A DNA stretch of 64,000 nt from Phycisphaerae bacterium (GTDB lineage Bacteria > Planctomycetota > Phycisphaerae > UBA1845 > PWPN01), in assembly GCA_035384605.1 (NCBI GenBank), contig DAOOIV010000006.1:1-64000 (forward strand), in the 5' to 3' direction. Positions 27,061 through 36,136 of the stretch are shown piece by piece (the stretch's first letter is position 1; every line of letters begins with the position of its first letter). The notes under the pieces were generated by a model. That model made no database searches, was not told where the DNA came from, and was given only the letters and a program-made list of their open reading frames with translations. Made by a program: the position numbers and the translations under genes.

Positions 27061-28247
27061 TCACCCGTTTCCCGAGGGGGTTGACGCCGGTTTCGTTTCC
27101 GGATCGGTCGTTGTTTGCAGGTCGGCCCAGTGGATCACGCGGGGTTCGTAGGCATCGCCGGACGGGCTGCTCATGGCCATTCGCCCCATGATGCCCATCA
27201 GGGCGGCGTTGCGAGCCGTTTCCAGACTCGCCCGCGGGGCGCGGCCGCCGCCGTCGCGGATGACGGCGAAGAAATCCCTGAGCATCTCGCTTGTGCCTTT
27301 CATTGAATCGTCACCGCTTGCCTCTCCGATCCGTTTCTCGGTGCTGTCAGCGTCATAGAACATCCCGCGAATCAGGTCCAGGCAACCGTTCTCGCAGAAG
27401 ATCTGCAACTGCTCGTCGGTGAACCGCTTGGGAAGGCAGAAGAGGTGTGTGTAGGCGAACAGTCTGCCGTCGGGAAACCGGAAGGAAGCCGTAGCATGCG
27501 TGGGGCTGAAGGCTTTGGGGCCGGCCTTCGGACGCGCCTGATGATAGCCCATGGCGGTGCAGGTGATCGGCGGTTTCTCGTTCATGGCCCAACACATCAC
27601 GTCGAAGTGATGGCAGGCCTGATCGAGGAACATGCCGCCCGTCCTGTCGATCGGATGAGTCAGTAGGGCCCACGGCCAATGCCAATGGCCCTGCATGAAG
27701 GTGATCTTCCCGAACTCACCCTTCAGCAGACGCGGCAGGGCCGCGGTGAACCCGGGGTGGTACCGCCGCTGTGCCCCGATCTGGAATACCACCTTCGCCT
27801 TGCGGGCTACGCGGCTGAGCGCATCGATCTTCTCGACGGTCGTCTCAAGCGGGGCCTCCTGGAGACAGTGGATGCCCGCCTGCATGACCGGGATTGAAAC
27901 CTCGGCATGCGTCGCCGGGGGGTTGCCACGATCACCGCATCGAGGCGCTCGTGCTCGATCATGGTGCGCATGTCGGTATAGCCTTTCGGCCGGTCTAGGG
28001 CCGCCAATTGAAGGCCCTTGGCGACGCGGTCAGCAAGCAGGTCGCAGACCGCCACGGTGCAAGCCTCTCGCACGAACTGGGTCGTCACCTCCGTCAGAAG
28101 CTGCTCGCCCCGATTGCCGATCCCGATCCAGCCCAGGCGGATTCTCTCATTGGCAGGGTATCCCCGGGCCACCGTGGGCACGGCCGCAACGGACGCCCCG
28201 ATGGCGACCTGTTTGATAAAGCCCCGGCGTGTCAGTTCTGTGTGCAT
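27061..28247 (-). pseudogene. Gfo/Idh/MocA-family oxidoreductase, interrupted by a one-base frameshift
   Basis: The N-terminal part starts at 28247 with a Tat signal (LTRRGFIKQVAIGASVAAVP) and a Rossmann fold (IRLGWIGIGNRGEQLL; HERLDAVIVATP). Right after that motif the frame breaks at a C-run in the gene (G-run in plus-strand bases 27916-27921). Adding one C restores ATPPATHAEVSIPVMQAGIH and joins the second frame, which carries the C-terminal GFO_IDH_MocA text (RTGGMFLDQACHHFDVMCWA) to 27061. Total length would be about 395 residues, normal for the family. These secreted NAD(P)-dependent dehydrogenases are common in planctomycetes and act on sugars or derivatives. Because the break sits in a homopolymer, it could be a sequencing error, not true inactivation. 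Confidence 0.85.
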
Positions 28248-28429
28248 GTTCGGTCTCCCCGTCTTGCCTCCCGTGGTTTCCATCATCCTGACCCATCCGC
28301 CGCCGACAGTCAAACAGCAATGGGCCACCGGTCATTATCCCCAAGCGGGTATTGCTTCGATGTCTTTGATTGTGTACAAGTACGGGCGACTTACCGCGCG
28401 GAGTCTTGCGACCATTCGGAGACGCGTTC

Positions 28430-29608
28430 ATGCCTTGGCTGGCGATCTCACTTACGCTGACCGGTCTGTATGCCCAAGAGCCGACAAGAGGAATCGAGAC
28501 CTTCGACGGCCCAATCGTTTTTTCTCAGGAGCAGATCATCCTGGCCAGGACGTGGGAGCTGACCGGCGATCTGGGTGTCAAGGCGGTCACTCCGGCGGGC
28601 GAAACGCTCGTTGTCCCGGCGAAGGACGCCCTGCTCTTGGAGACCGGCGCGGCCACACTGCCCGGCTTTCGACCTCGTGTCGTGCTCCGTAACGGCGAAT
28701 CGATCATCGCAGAGCCCCAGGCCGGCGGCAACGATCGGCGCTGGTCATTCACAAGCCCGCTCTGGAAGTCCCTCCAACTGGATGGTTCCCGGATTGCCCG
28801 CTACCAGGCTGCACCGGTCTCGCTCGCCGGCGATCATCCGGCACCGCCCTTCGTGCTGCTGCGCAACGGTGATGTGGTAGCCGCCGGTGTCGACCGGATC
28901 AGCGACGGACAAGTGACCGTCAACACCGAGTTCGGTCAGACTCACATACCACTCGAAACGGTCTCGGCCATCATTTTGGCCGCCGACTCGGCGACGACTG
29001 ATGGCCGCGAGGCGAACCAGTTCCTGGTGGAACTGGCGGACGGAGAACGATTGTACTGCGACAGGATCGGCGAGTCGGACCAAGACGTCGTTCTTGAACG
29101 CAGCGGTTCACGGTGCCGCGTCGGCCGGGAGGCCATCCTGCGGGTCGTTTGGCCTGGCACCGCATTGACGCCCCTCACGCAGTTGCCGTTGCGGGGAGAC
29201 GGACGAGCTTACTTCGGTGCGCCGGCATTGCCTCGAAAGGATCGCAACGCCCTTGGGGGTCCCCTGCGGATCGGTGATCGCTGGTTTGAGCGCGGTCTAG
29301 GAATGCGCCCGCGTTCGCGGTGCATGTTTCAGTTGAGCGGCAGGTGGATGTACCTCACGGGGCACGTTGGGCTTGATCCTTGGTTGGGCCGGCGCGGCGA
29401 TTGCCAGGTGGCCGTGTGTCTCAGCGGCAAAGAGGCATGCAAGGAGATGCTCCAAGGCGGGCAGAAGGGGCGCCGGCTGCTGCTGCCCCTTGCGGAAGCA
29501 AAGGACATCGAGCTGCAGGTCGATTTCGGGCCGGGCGGCGATCTCGGCGACTACGTCAACTGGTGCGATCTCATGTTGATCGGGCCGCGGGGAGAGAACA
29601 GCAAATGA
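28430..29608 (+). CDS. Secreted NPCBM/NEW2 domain protein
   Basis: A 392-residue exported protein; the start at 28430 gives a short signal peptide (PWLAISLTLTGLYAQEP). Residues ~20-260 are beta-rich with repeats of the type VLRNGESIIAEPQAGGNDRR and LLRNGDVVAAGVDRISDGQV, a pattern I recall from planctomycete surface proteins without known function. The C-terminal ~130 residues read as an NPCBM/NEW2 carbohydrate-binding module (RWFERGLGMRPRSRCMFQLS, DCQVAVCLSGKEA, DYVNWCDLMLI). It is followed 52 bp later by the large propeller protein and likely forms an operon with it. Confidence 0.8.
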   Translation: MPWLAISLTLTGLYAQEPTRGIETFDGPIVFSQEQIILARTWELTGDLGVKAVTPAGETLVVPAKDALLLETGAATLPGFRPRVVLRNGESIIAEPQAGGNDRRWSFTSPLWKSLQLDGSRIARYQAAPVSLAGDHPAPPFVLLRNGDVVAAGVDRISDGQVTVNTEFGQTHIPLETVSAIILAADSATTDGREANQFLVELADGERLYCDRIGESDQDVVLERSGSRCRVGREAILRVVWPGTALTPLTQLPLRGDGRAYFGAPALPRKDRNALGGPLRIGDRWFERGLGMRPRSRCMFQLSGRWMYLTGHVGLDPWLGRRGDCQVAVCLSGKEACKEMLQGGQKGRRLLLPLAEAKDIELQVDFGPGGDLGDYVNWCDLMLIGPRGENSK

Positions 29609-29660
29609 GAACGTGGGGGCAGGTCGGCAAGTGTGGGCGCGGCGACCACCGAGGTCTCTG

Positions 29661-32600
29661 ATGAGGGATTATGTATCTCGAGTCTCAGTTGGTGAGTTCG
29701 GCATTGCAAGTCTCAAATCTCGAATCCCGGATCTCGGATTCCGGATCGCGGACGGCCGATTCGCGTGCCGATGGGCAGTATCGCTGACTGCCCTCCTGCT
29801 GCTGACCGCTGCGACGCAAACCCTCGCTCAACAACCGGCAACTGCCCGGGCATCCGTCGCCGCGGATCCGGCACAAGACGCCGCGTTCGTCTCGATGCTT
29901 GAGAAGGCAAACCGACACCATGAAGCGAAGGCCTTCCATCTCGAAGCCGAATCGATCGAGAAAGCCATAGCTTTGCTACCGCCGGGTCACCTCAAGCGAG
30001 CGGAACTGGCCAATCGGCTGGCGGCGGTGTATCGAGGCAGCTTGTGGCGCTTCGAGCGAGCCCTGTTCTGGGTGAAAACAATCGCTGACGAATTGGGACC
30101 GCAGCCTGAGGGAATCAATCCGCTGTTCGAGCTTGCTGATACGCTGTTCAATCACGGCAAGCCGGATGAGGCCCTTGCCATCTATCGCGGCATCCTGAAG
30201 CGGATCATGGCCCCGGATCCGCCGTGGGACCGAAACGACCACCGCTGCTCCAGGGGCTGGCGAGGCGAGGAACTCTGCAAGTTCCCGATGGGTTGCGATC
30301 CGCTCTTTCCGTCGGATCTGTCCGCAGCCGGCAAGCTCGGCAGACTGCCACAACTTGTTGAGAACCGTGACTGGAGAAGCATCCGCTCGACCCTCGACCA
30401 GAACCTCCCGCTGCAATCGTTGATCCAGCAATCGGATGGGGGAACTACGTGGATTTCCCTGCGGCGATGGGTCGGCGAGTCGCTATCAAGCCTTTCTGCG
30501 GAGACGGCTCAGGCCCTGGTCGCCGCCTATGAACCGGTCTTGAGGGAACTGGCCGACAATCATGACTGGCGGGCCCTCGTGGCGTTTCGTCTTTCGCATC
30601 CCATTCCTCAGCTTGAGCGTCGTGTCGATGTCATGATTGGCGACAACCTTTTGGATCTCGGTCTTCCGGCGTTGGCTTCGCTTTACTACGGGCGGGCCGT
30701 TCGACAGGCAGGAGCCTTTGATCCCGATCTGCTGGCCCGCGAAATCTTCTGCCGCGTTCAGTCTGGCGAGTCTGTTTCACCTGAGTCTGTCCCTGACGTG
30801 GTTGTCGAAGCGGGCGGCGCCAAGGAGTCGCTGCGCCGGCATCTCGCCTCCTGGCAGTCGTCATCGCCGGGAACGTCCGTAGCGGAACCGGCACAACTGG
30901 ATCTGGCCGCCTCGGTCGTTACCCGATTGCCCGTGCTGCGCGCGACACTGCCGTTGCGCAGATGGCAGTCTCATTGGGAGGCCAGAGCTGTGGTCGAAAG
31001 CGACGTTCCGCCGTTTGCGGAAGAATTCGTGCCCCTGATACCGCTCGGGGATTCAAAGTGCCTGGTGCTCAACATGGGTGACGCCGTCCAGGCCTTGGAC
31101 CTGCGCAACAATCGGACGCTCTGGACTTTTCTGCCTCCCGAACACAATGCCATGACCTTCCCCAGTCAGAAGTACGAGCCTCAGAAGACGTTCATCGAAT
31201 GCGCGCGAGCCAGAAGGCCGGTTGTGACCGGCAACCGGGTTTACTGTTACCTCGCCTGGGGCCACCATGACACCTACAGGCACGCCGGCGCGGTTTTTGC
31301 GCTCGATCGATCCGACGGCCGAATGCTCTGGAGCAGTCTGTATCTGCCGGAACTGGCGGACATCATGATGGCGGGAGATCCGGCCGTGAGCCGAGGGGTG
31401 GTCGTGGCCCTTGCATGGCGACCTCGCGAAGCCCTGCCGCTGTTCTTTGTCGTCGGTCTGTCGGCCGAGACCGGAGAACTCCTCTGGCTCAACCACCTTT
31501 ACAGCGGCGGCTCGCTGATTGCTTATGAGAACCAGTTTTTCATCGATCACCCTTTGGCCAACGCGGCCCCGGTCATCGCCGACGGAGTGGCTTATCTGTG
31601 TACGGGAGCAGGAGTCGTCGCCGCCGTGGACATCATGGATGGAACAACTCGCTGGGCCATGTCGTATCCACGCCTCAAGACGATGAACTCAGCCAAGTGG
31701 GCCTCCCACATGACCACCAGCCGCCCCGCCGGCATTGTCGCCGTTTTTGAGAATACGGTTCTCTTCGCCCCGGTCGATTCTCATGTGCTTCTGGCAGTGG
31801 ATCGTTCAACAGGTCAGACGCGCTACTGTCGCGAGATGCTCGATCTCAAGGCCATCGCTGCGGCCGATGACGAGCGGGCGTATCTGGTTAGCGGTACCAC
31901 CATTAGCGCGATCAGGCCCGCGGATGGCCGGCCCGTATGGGAGCAACCTCTGCCCGTCTCTGGCATGGTGGGGCTGCCGACCCTCGGACCGAGAGGTTTG
32001 ATGTGCCCGTCTTGGGAGGCGCTCTACGTGCTCGACGCCGCCACCGGGGCGGTCCGCGCGCAGAAGAACTGGAATCGCGAGGATGCATGTGGCTACCTGT
32101 GCGATCTGGGCGACCGTCTCGCAGGCGGGAGCCAAACCGGCCTGAATGTCTTGATGGAGCAAAAGCTCGATGAAATCGCCCCATCCTGGTTGAGCCCCGA
32201 GACTGACGCCAAGCCGGTGGAAATCGAGGTCCCGTCTCGAGCGGACAAGTGGGTTCGGTGGGGCCTGCCCGCCGTGGATCGTGGCGATTTCGTGCTCAGT
32301 GACGACGACCCGGACCACCTTCTGATCCGCTCTGAACTGCTGCAAATGCGCAACATGGAGCCCGTGCCGACTCTCCGGTGGCAAAGGCAATCGCCACTGC
32401 CGTGGGGATATGAGGCCACGTTCAATCGGCATTGGGTGGCGGTGTGGACCCTCGACGATGTATTCATACTGGATGCGGAGACGGGCCGCACCATCTGGGA
32501 GGACCACCCGAACAAGCGGATGAATCGCCCGATCGCCGGCGTACGGACTGTCGAGCATCAGGTGCAGGTGCATCTCGGCTGGCACGGTGGCAGGGCGTTA

Positions 32601-33887
32601 TCCCAGACAGCTCCGACGTTCATTTTGTTCGACGGGCAGGAAACGAGAGAGGTTCCGATCAATGACCCGTCGATGCTTGCGGCCACGACTGGGCAACGAG
32701 ATGGAGATGAACAGGATATTACCTATGCTTTCGAGGCACGACGCATCCGGGCCTTCGACAAGGATCGCCGCCAGTTATGGCAAACCCTGACCCTGCTTGA
32801 TGAGCCTCGCCTGATCAAGCGGATGGGCCCGTATGTCGTCGCCGTCACTCAAGATCGAACGTTCCGTCAGAATCACCTTCGGGACGTAAGCCATCTTCGC
32901 GTTTTCGACGCCGCGAGCGGCGAGTCCCTCAAGAGCATCGCGTTCCCCAAGCGATGGTTCCATCTCGTGGGACAGGGCAACGGGCGGCTACTGCTCTGGG
33001 ATTGTGCCTTCTTGTATTGCATTTCGACGCCACAAGCCGTTCCTGCTGACCGGCGGATGATCACCATCCGCCAGGACCGGCCCGATCCCGATGCGGTCGC
33101 CGCATTGCGTATGGCACGTGATCTGGAGGATCCTCCGGCTTTCGAGATTCCAACCTTGACGTCGGCCCCGCGTGTCGATGCCGAGTTTTCCGAATGGTCC
33201 GGCGTTGAGCCCCACCGATTGAGCGGTGTGATGGATTGGACGCCTGATTTTGTCCATCGTTGCAGGACGAAGGCACGCTCGTATGCCGGCGGCGAAGGTT
33301 ACGCGGCCGATGTTCGCATGGGACTCTTCGGCGAAGATCTCTATGTGGCTGTGCAAGTCAGTGATGATATTCACTGCACCTCACCGGTTCCGGGACTCTG
33401 GCGGTCCGACAGTGTAAGCTTGATCTTCGGCGAGCCGAAAGGCGAGGAAATCGATCCGTTATTGCTTACTGTCTCACTGGTCAACGGTGTGCCGAGGTTT
33501 GAGTTGGGCACGGCGGTCGGCGTCTTTGCCGTATCTGATCCGACGGTCCAGGATCTCGTGTCGAATCATGGGCCTCGGCGCTTCCTGCTGCCGGCCCTGA
33601 GCGTTGGGGTGATCTCGCTGCCAAAGCCGACCCAGTCGTTGGAGATTGCGGCCCGCCGCGACGAGGCAACGCGACAAACCTGGTACGAATTCCGTGTTCC
33701 CAGGCTCCTGCTGCGATACGGCCCTGATTTCTACTGGGACCTGCTTGTCAACGAGAACGACGGTGCCGGACGTGCTGGTGCCTTGCAGATGGCCTCGGCA
33801 ACCTGGGGCACCGAGGAAACCCAGATCGGCAGCCTGCGGGGCAAGGGTGAACAACCCCGCCGCCGAGCCGCCACACCTTTGCCATAA
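29661..33887 (+). CDS. Very large exported PQQ-type beta-propeller protein with CBM9-like end
   Basis: A 1408-residue protein from the ATG at 29661. A signal-like helix sits unusually far in, at ~40-55 (AVSLTALLLLTAATQTLAQ). Residues ~60-180 look like TPR-type helices (LANRLAAVYRG, GKPDEALAIYRGILKRI). The middle (~470-1150) is a beta-propeller of PQQ-dehydrogenase type repeats: VFALDRSDGRMLWSSLYLPE, SAETGELLWLNHLYSGG, VLLAVDRSTGQTRYCREM, VFILDAETGRTIWEDHP. Dehydrogenase active-site residues are not apparent, so it is more likely a binding or scaffold propeller. The last ~220 residues resemble the CBM9/DOMON-like module (VDAEFSEWSGVEPHRLSG, GLFGEDLYVAVQVSDDI). Likely a cell-surface or periplasmic partner of the NPCBM protein upstream. 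Confidence 0.78.
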   Translation: MRDYVSRVSVGEFGIASLKSRIPDLGFRIADGRFACRWAVSLTALLLLTAATQTLAQQPATARASVAADPAQDAAFVSMLEKANRHHEAKAFHLEAESIEKAIALLPPGHLKRAELANRLAAVYRGSLWRFERALFWVKTIADELGPQPEGINPLFELADTLFNHGKPDEALAIYRGILKRIMAPDPPWDRNDHRCSRGWRGEELCKFPMGCDPLFPSDLSAAGKLGRLPQLVENRDWRSIRSTLDQNLPLQSLIQQSDGGTTWISLRRWVGESLSSLSAETAQALVAAYEPVLRELADNHDWRALVAFRLSHPIPQLERRVDVMIGDNLLDLGLPALASLYYGRAVRQAGAFDPDLLAREIFCRVQSGESVSPESVPDVVVEAGGAKESLRRHLASWQSSSPGTSVAEPAQLDLAASVVTRLPVLRATLPLRRWQSHWEARAVVESDVPPFAEEFVPLIPLGDSKCLVLNMGDAVQALDLRNNRTLWTFLPPEHNAMTFPSQKYEPQKTFIECARARRPVVTGNRVYCYLAWGHHDTYRHAGAVFALDRSDGRMLWSSLYLPELADIMMAGDPAVSRGVVVALAWRPREALPLFFVVGLSAETGELLWLNHLYSGGSLIAYENQFFIDHPLANAAPVIADGVAYLCTGAGVVAAVDIMDGTTRWAMSYPRLKTMNSAKWASHMTTSRPAGIVAVFENTVLFAPVDSHVLLAVDRSTGQTRYCREMLDLKAIAAADDERAYLVSGTTISAIRPADGRPVWEQPLPVSGMVGLPTLGPRGLMCPSWEALYVLDAATGAVRAQKNWNREDACGYLCDLGDRLAGGSQTGLNVLMEQKLDEIAPSWLSPETDAKPVEIEVPSRADKWVRWGLPAVDRGDFVLSDDDPDHLLIRSELLQMRNMEPVPTLRWQRQSPLPWGYEATFNRHWVAVWTLDDVFILDAETGRTIWEDHPNKRMNRPIAGVRTVEHQVQVHLGWHGGRALSQTAPTFILFDGQETREVPINDPSMLAATTGQRDGDEQDITYAFEARRIRAFDKDRRQLWQTLTLLDEPRLIKRMGPYVVAVTQDRTFRQNHLRDVSHLRVFDAASGESLKSIAFPKRWFHLVGQGNGRLLLWDCAFLYCISTPQAVPADRRMITIRQDRPDPDAVAALRMARDLEDPPAFEIPTLTSAPRVDAEFSEWSGVEPHRLSGVMDWTPDFVHRCRTKARSYAGGEGYAADVRMGLFGEDLYVAVQVSDDIHCTSPVPGLWRSDSVSLIFGEPKGEEIDPLLLTVSLVNGVPRFELGTAVGVFAVSDPTVQDLVSNHGPRRFLLPALSVGVISLPKPTQSLEIAARRDEATRQTWYEFRVPRLLLRYGPDFYWDLLVNENDGAGRAGALQMASATWGTEETQIGSLRGKGEQPRRRAATPLP

Positions 33888-33919
33888 TCCGCTTCTGCCG
33901 GCGAGGAGTGAGCGGCGGG

Positions 33920-34039
33920 ATACCGATCGAGCGGAACCCACCGGCGGGAGCGCTGGCAAATGTGATAGAAGACCCAATCGAGATGGAAATCCTCGCCATC
34001 GACCTTGAAATGCACCTGGCGGCTCACGAAGACAAAGCC
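33920..34039 (-). pseudogene. Remnant of a DUF1016/YhcG-type PDDEXK nuclease
   Basis: About 40 codons read GFVFVSRQVHFKVDGEDFHL and DWVFYHI, which is very like the start of the DUF1016 C-terminal nuclease domain (typical text has GRQ..., VGG-x-(D/E)-F, (L/D)-LLFYH-x-LR). The usual LRC-(F/L)-V-V-(I/L)-(D/E)-L-K follow-on is blurred (CQRSRRWVPLDRY), and both ends of the family are missing. It lies between two genes directly after the ggt stop codon. DUF1016 proteins occur with restriction and other defence genes; none is present here. Identification rests on one motif block. Confidence 0.5.
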
Positions 34040-34040
34040 G

Positions 34041-35906
34041 TCAGTATCCGTCGGGCCGGCCTCCTTTGCGTGGGTCGCTGGCCCCGATGAGGCCGTCATC
34101 GCTGACGAGGACAGCCTGAACAACGGCACCGCGTTTTTGATCGGAAATCTGGTGGCCTCGCCGCTTGAGACCGATCACGACCGGGTGATCGGCGGGGTAA
34201 TCGTTTCGGTAGAGCAGGTCGGGCTGCCATTGATGGTGATACCTTGGCTCGGCAACCGCTTCGCCGGGACCGAGATCATACTCAAGAACGTTGAGCAAGA
34301 CCTGGAGGACGGATGAAATGATCCTCGGGCCGCCGGAACCGCCGACGGCAAGAAAAGGTCGATCGTCCTTCAGGACGATGGTCGGCGACATGCATGAAAG
34401 CGGCCGCTTGTGCGGGCCGACAAGGTTCGCATCTGACTGTCGCAGGCCGTAGACGTTGACCTGGCCGGGCTCAGTCGTGAAATCATCCATTTCGTTGTTC
34501 AAGACAATCCCGAGGTCCTCGACGTAGAGCAACGAACCAAAGCCGGTGTTGATCGTCTCCGTGGCCGACACGATGTTGCCCCAGCGATCCACCACGCAGA
34601 AATGCGAAGTCCCGCTGTCCTCAGGCAAAGCGGATGTCGGTTCCGTCTGGCCGTAGGCAGCGGAGTCGGCGACCGACTGCTCATTGATGCGAGCGGCAAG
34701 GCTCCGGGCGTGGGGTTTGCCGGTCAACACGGCGACAGGGACATTCGCATGGTCCGCGTCGCCCAGAAACCGGGCGCGGTCGGCAAACGCATGTTTCATT
34801 GCCTCCACCGTCAGATGTGCCGCCAAGCCGGGATCCTTGCGGTGAATTGCTCTCAAGTCCCAGCGTTCGAGAATACTGAGAGCCTCAGCGATGCAGATGC
34901 CGCCGGACGAGGGCGGCGGCATGAGGAAGAGATCAAAATGTTCGCGGTATTGCACACGGATCGGTTTCCGCCAGACCGGTTTGTAGGCGGTCAGATCGCC
35001 GGCGGTCATGACACCGCGATCTTGCCGGACGGCTTGAACCAATTGGGCGGCCATGTCGCCGGTGTAAAAAGACGCGAGGCCTTGAGCCGAGAGCGCCTGG
35101 AGCGTGCGTGCCAGTTGCGGTTGTATAAGGATGGTTCCGATTTCAGGCACGCGGCCATCAAACAACAGAGCTCGACGCAGTGCCGCCGTTCGCTGCGGCA
35201 GGCCTGGGTGGTCGTCGATCTGTTGCAGGGTACTCCTGACCGCGCCGCGAAAATCGGCGTCGATCGCGAAGCCGTCCGCCGCAAGTGACCGGGCCGGCTC
35301 GACAAGGTCCTTCAATGGGCGGGTACCGAAACGTTCCAGCAGTGCGCGATGGCCGGCCGGCAGGCCCGGTACGCCGACCGCGAGACCTCCAAATCGGCTC
35401 AGAGGAGGGGCGTCGGGCCATCGCTCGCGGCTCTTGGTGAAAAGGTCGGGCGTCGCGGCGGCCGGGGCACACTCGCGAGCATCGAGAACAAACACTTCAC
35501 CGGTCGCGGCGAGACGCACCATGAAGAAGCCGCCTCCGCCGAGGCCCGTGCTGTAAGGCCGCGTGACCGCAAGGGCCAGCGAGGTGGCAACCGCTGCGTC
35601 GACCGCGTTGCCGCCGGAACGCAGGATCTCGCCCCCGGCACGGGAGGCGTGGATGCTGTCGCTGGCGACCATGGCCTGACGGCCGGATTTTACCCAGGGC
35701 CGGGCGTGATACGTCGGCGGCGCCGCCCCACAGCCGATCGGGACGAGAGCAAGGACGCTGACCAGTCCAAAGACGCAGGTCCTCCACGAGGCGCGTCTTG
35801 GTTCGCGCCGGCCGGCCATCAGATCGGCCGGCGGGTCGGTCTCAGCCGTCCCGCCTCGGGCGGCTGCCTCACAGGTTTTGAGACGCGCAGGGGGTTTGTT
35901 TCTCAT
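34041..35906 (-). CDS. ggt: Gamma-glutamyltransferase (gamma-glutamyl transpeptidase)
   Basis: Splits gamma-glutamyl bonds of glutathione and related compounds; a periplasmic Ntn-hydrolase made as a proenzyme. 621 residues from the ATG at 35906. After ~35 polar residues a hydrophobic export helix with a possible lipobox appears (VFGLVSVLALVPIGC). The large subunit has GGNAVDAAVATSLALAVTRP and YSTGLGGGGFFMVR. The expected self-cleavage Thr is Thr433 in SGTSHFCVVDRWGN, with the small-subunit marks NTGFGSLLYVEDLGIVLNNE and GGSGGPRIISSVLQVLLNVL. All main family motifs are present. It sits alone between the DUF1016 remnant and the LamG protein. Confidence 0.93.
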   Translation of the reverse strand: MRNKPPARLKTCEAAARGGTAETDPPADLMAGRREPRRASWRTCVFGLVSVLALVPIGCGAAPPTYHARPWVKSGRQAMVASDSIHASRAGGEILRSGGNAVDAAVATSLALAVTRPYSTGLGGGGFFMVRLAATGEVFVLDARECAPAAATPDLFTKSRERWPDAPPLSRFGGLAVGVPGLPAGHRALLERFGTRPLKDLVEPARSLAADGFAIDADFRGAVRSTLQQIDDHPGLPQRTAALRRALLFDGRVPEIGTILIQPQLARTLQALSAQGLASFYTGDMAAQLVQAVRQDRGVMTAGDLTAYKPVWRKPIRVQYREHFDLFLMPPPSSGGICIAEALSILERWDLRAIHRKDPGLAAHLTVEAMKHAFADRARFLGDADHANVPVAVLTGKPHARSLAARINEQSVADSAAYGQTEPTSALPEDSGTSHFCVVDRWGNIVSATETINTGFGSLLYVEDLGIVLNNEMDDFTTEPGQVNVYGLRQSDANLVGPHKRPLSCMSPTIVLKDDRPFLAVGGSGGPRIISSVLQVLLNVLEYDLGPGEAVAEPRYHHQWQPDLLYRNDYPADHPVVIGLKRRGHQISDQKRGAVVQAVLVSDDGLIGASDPRKGGRPDGY

Positions 35907-36136
35907 ACTCAGCGACTCGGCCGGGCGCACCTGCAGGGCATCAACCCACAGCCTTCTCCTTGGCAGCCTCGTGCGCCCTGAAGCCCACCAGACTTCAGGG
36001 TCGAAGGCCGCAGCACACCGGGTCGGCGAGACTATGGTAACAGAATCCGAACGAAGAAACCCGCAACCCGGTTCTATCCTTCATTCTCACAACCGCCCTC
36101 TGGCGAGCTTGCCCCGGGCCGACCTCAAATGCGATC

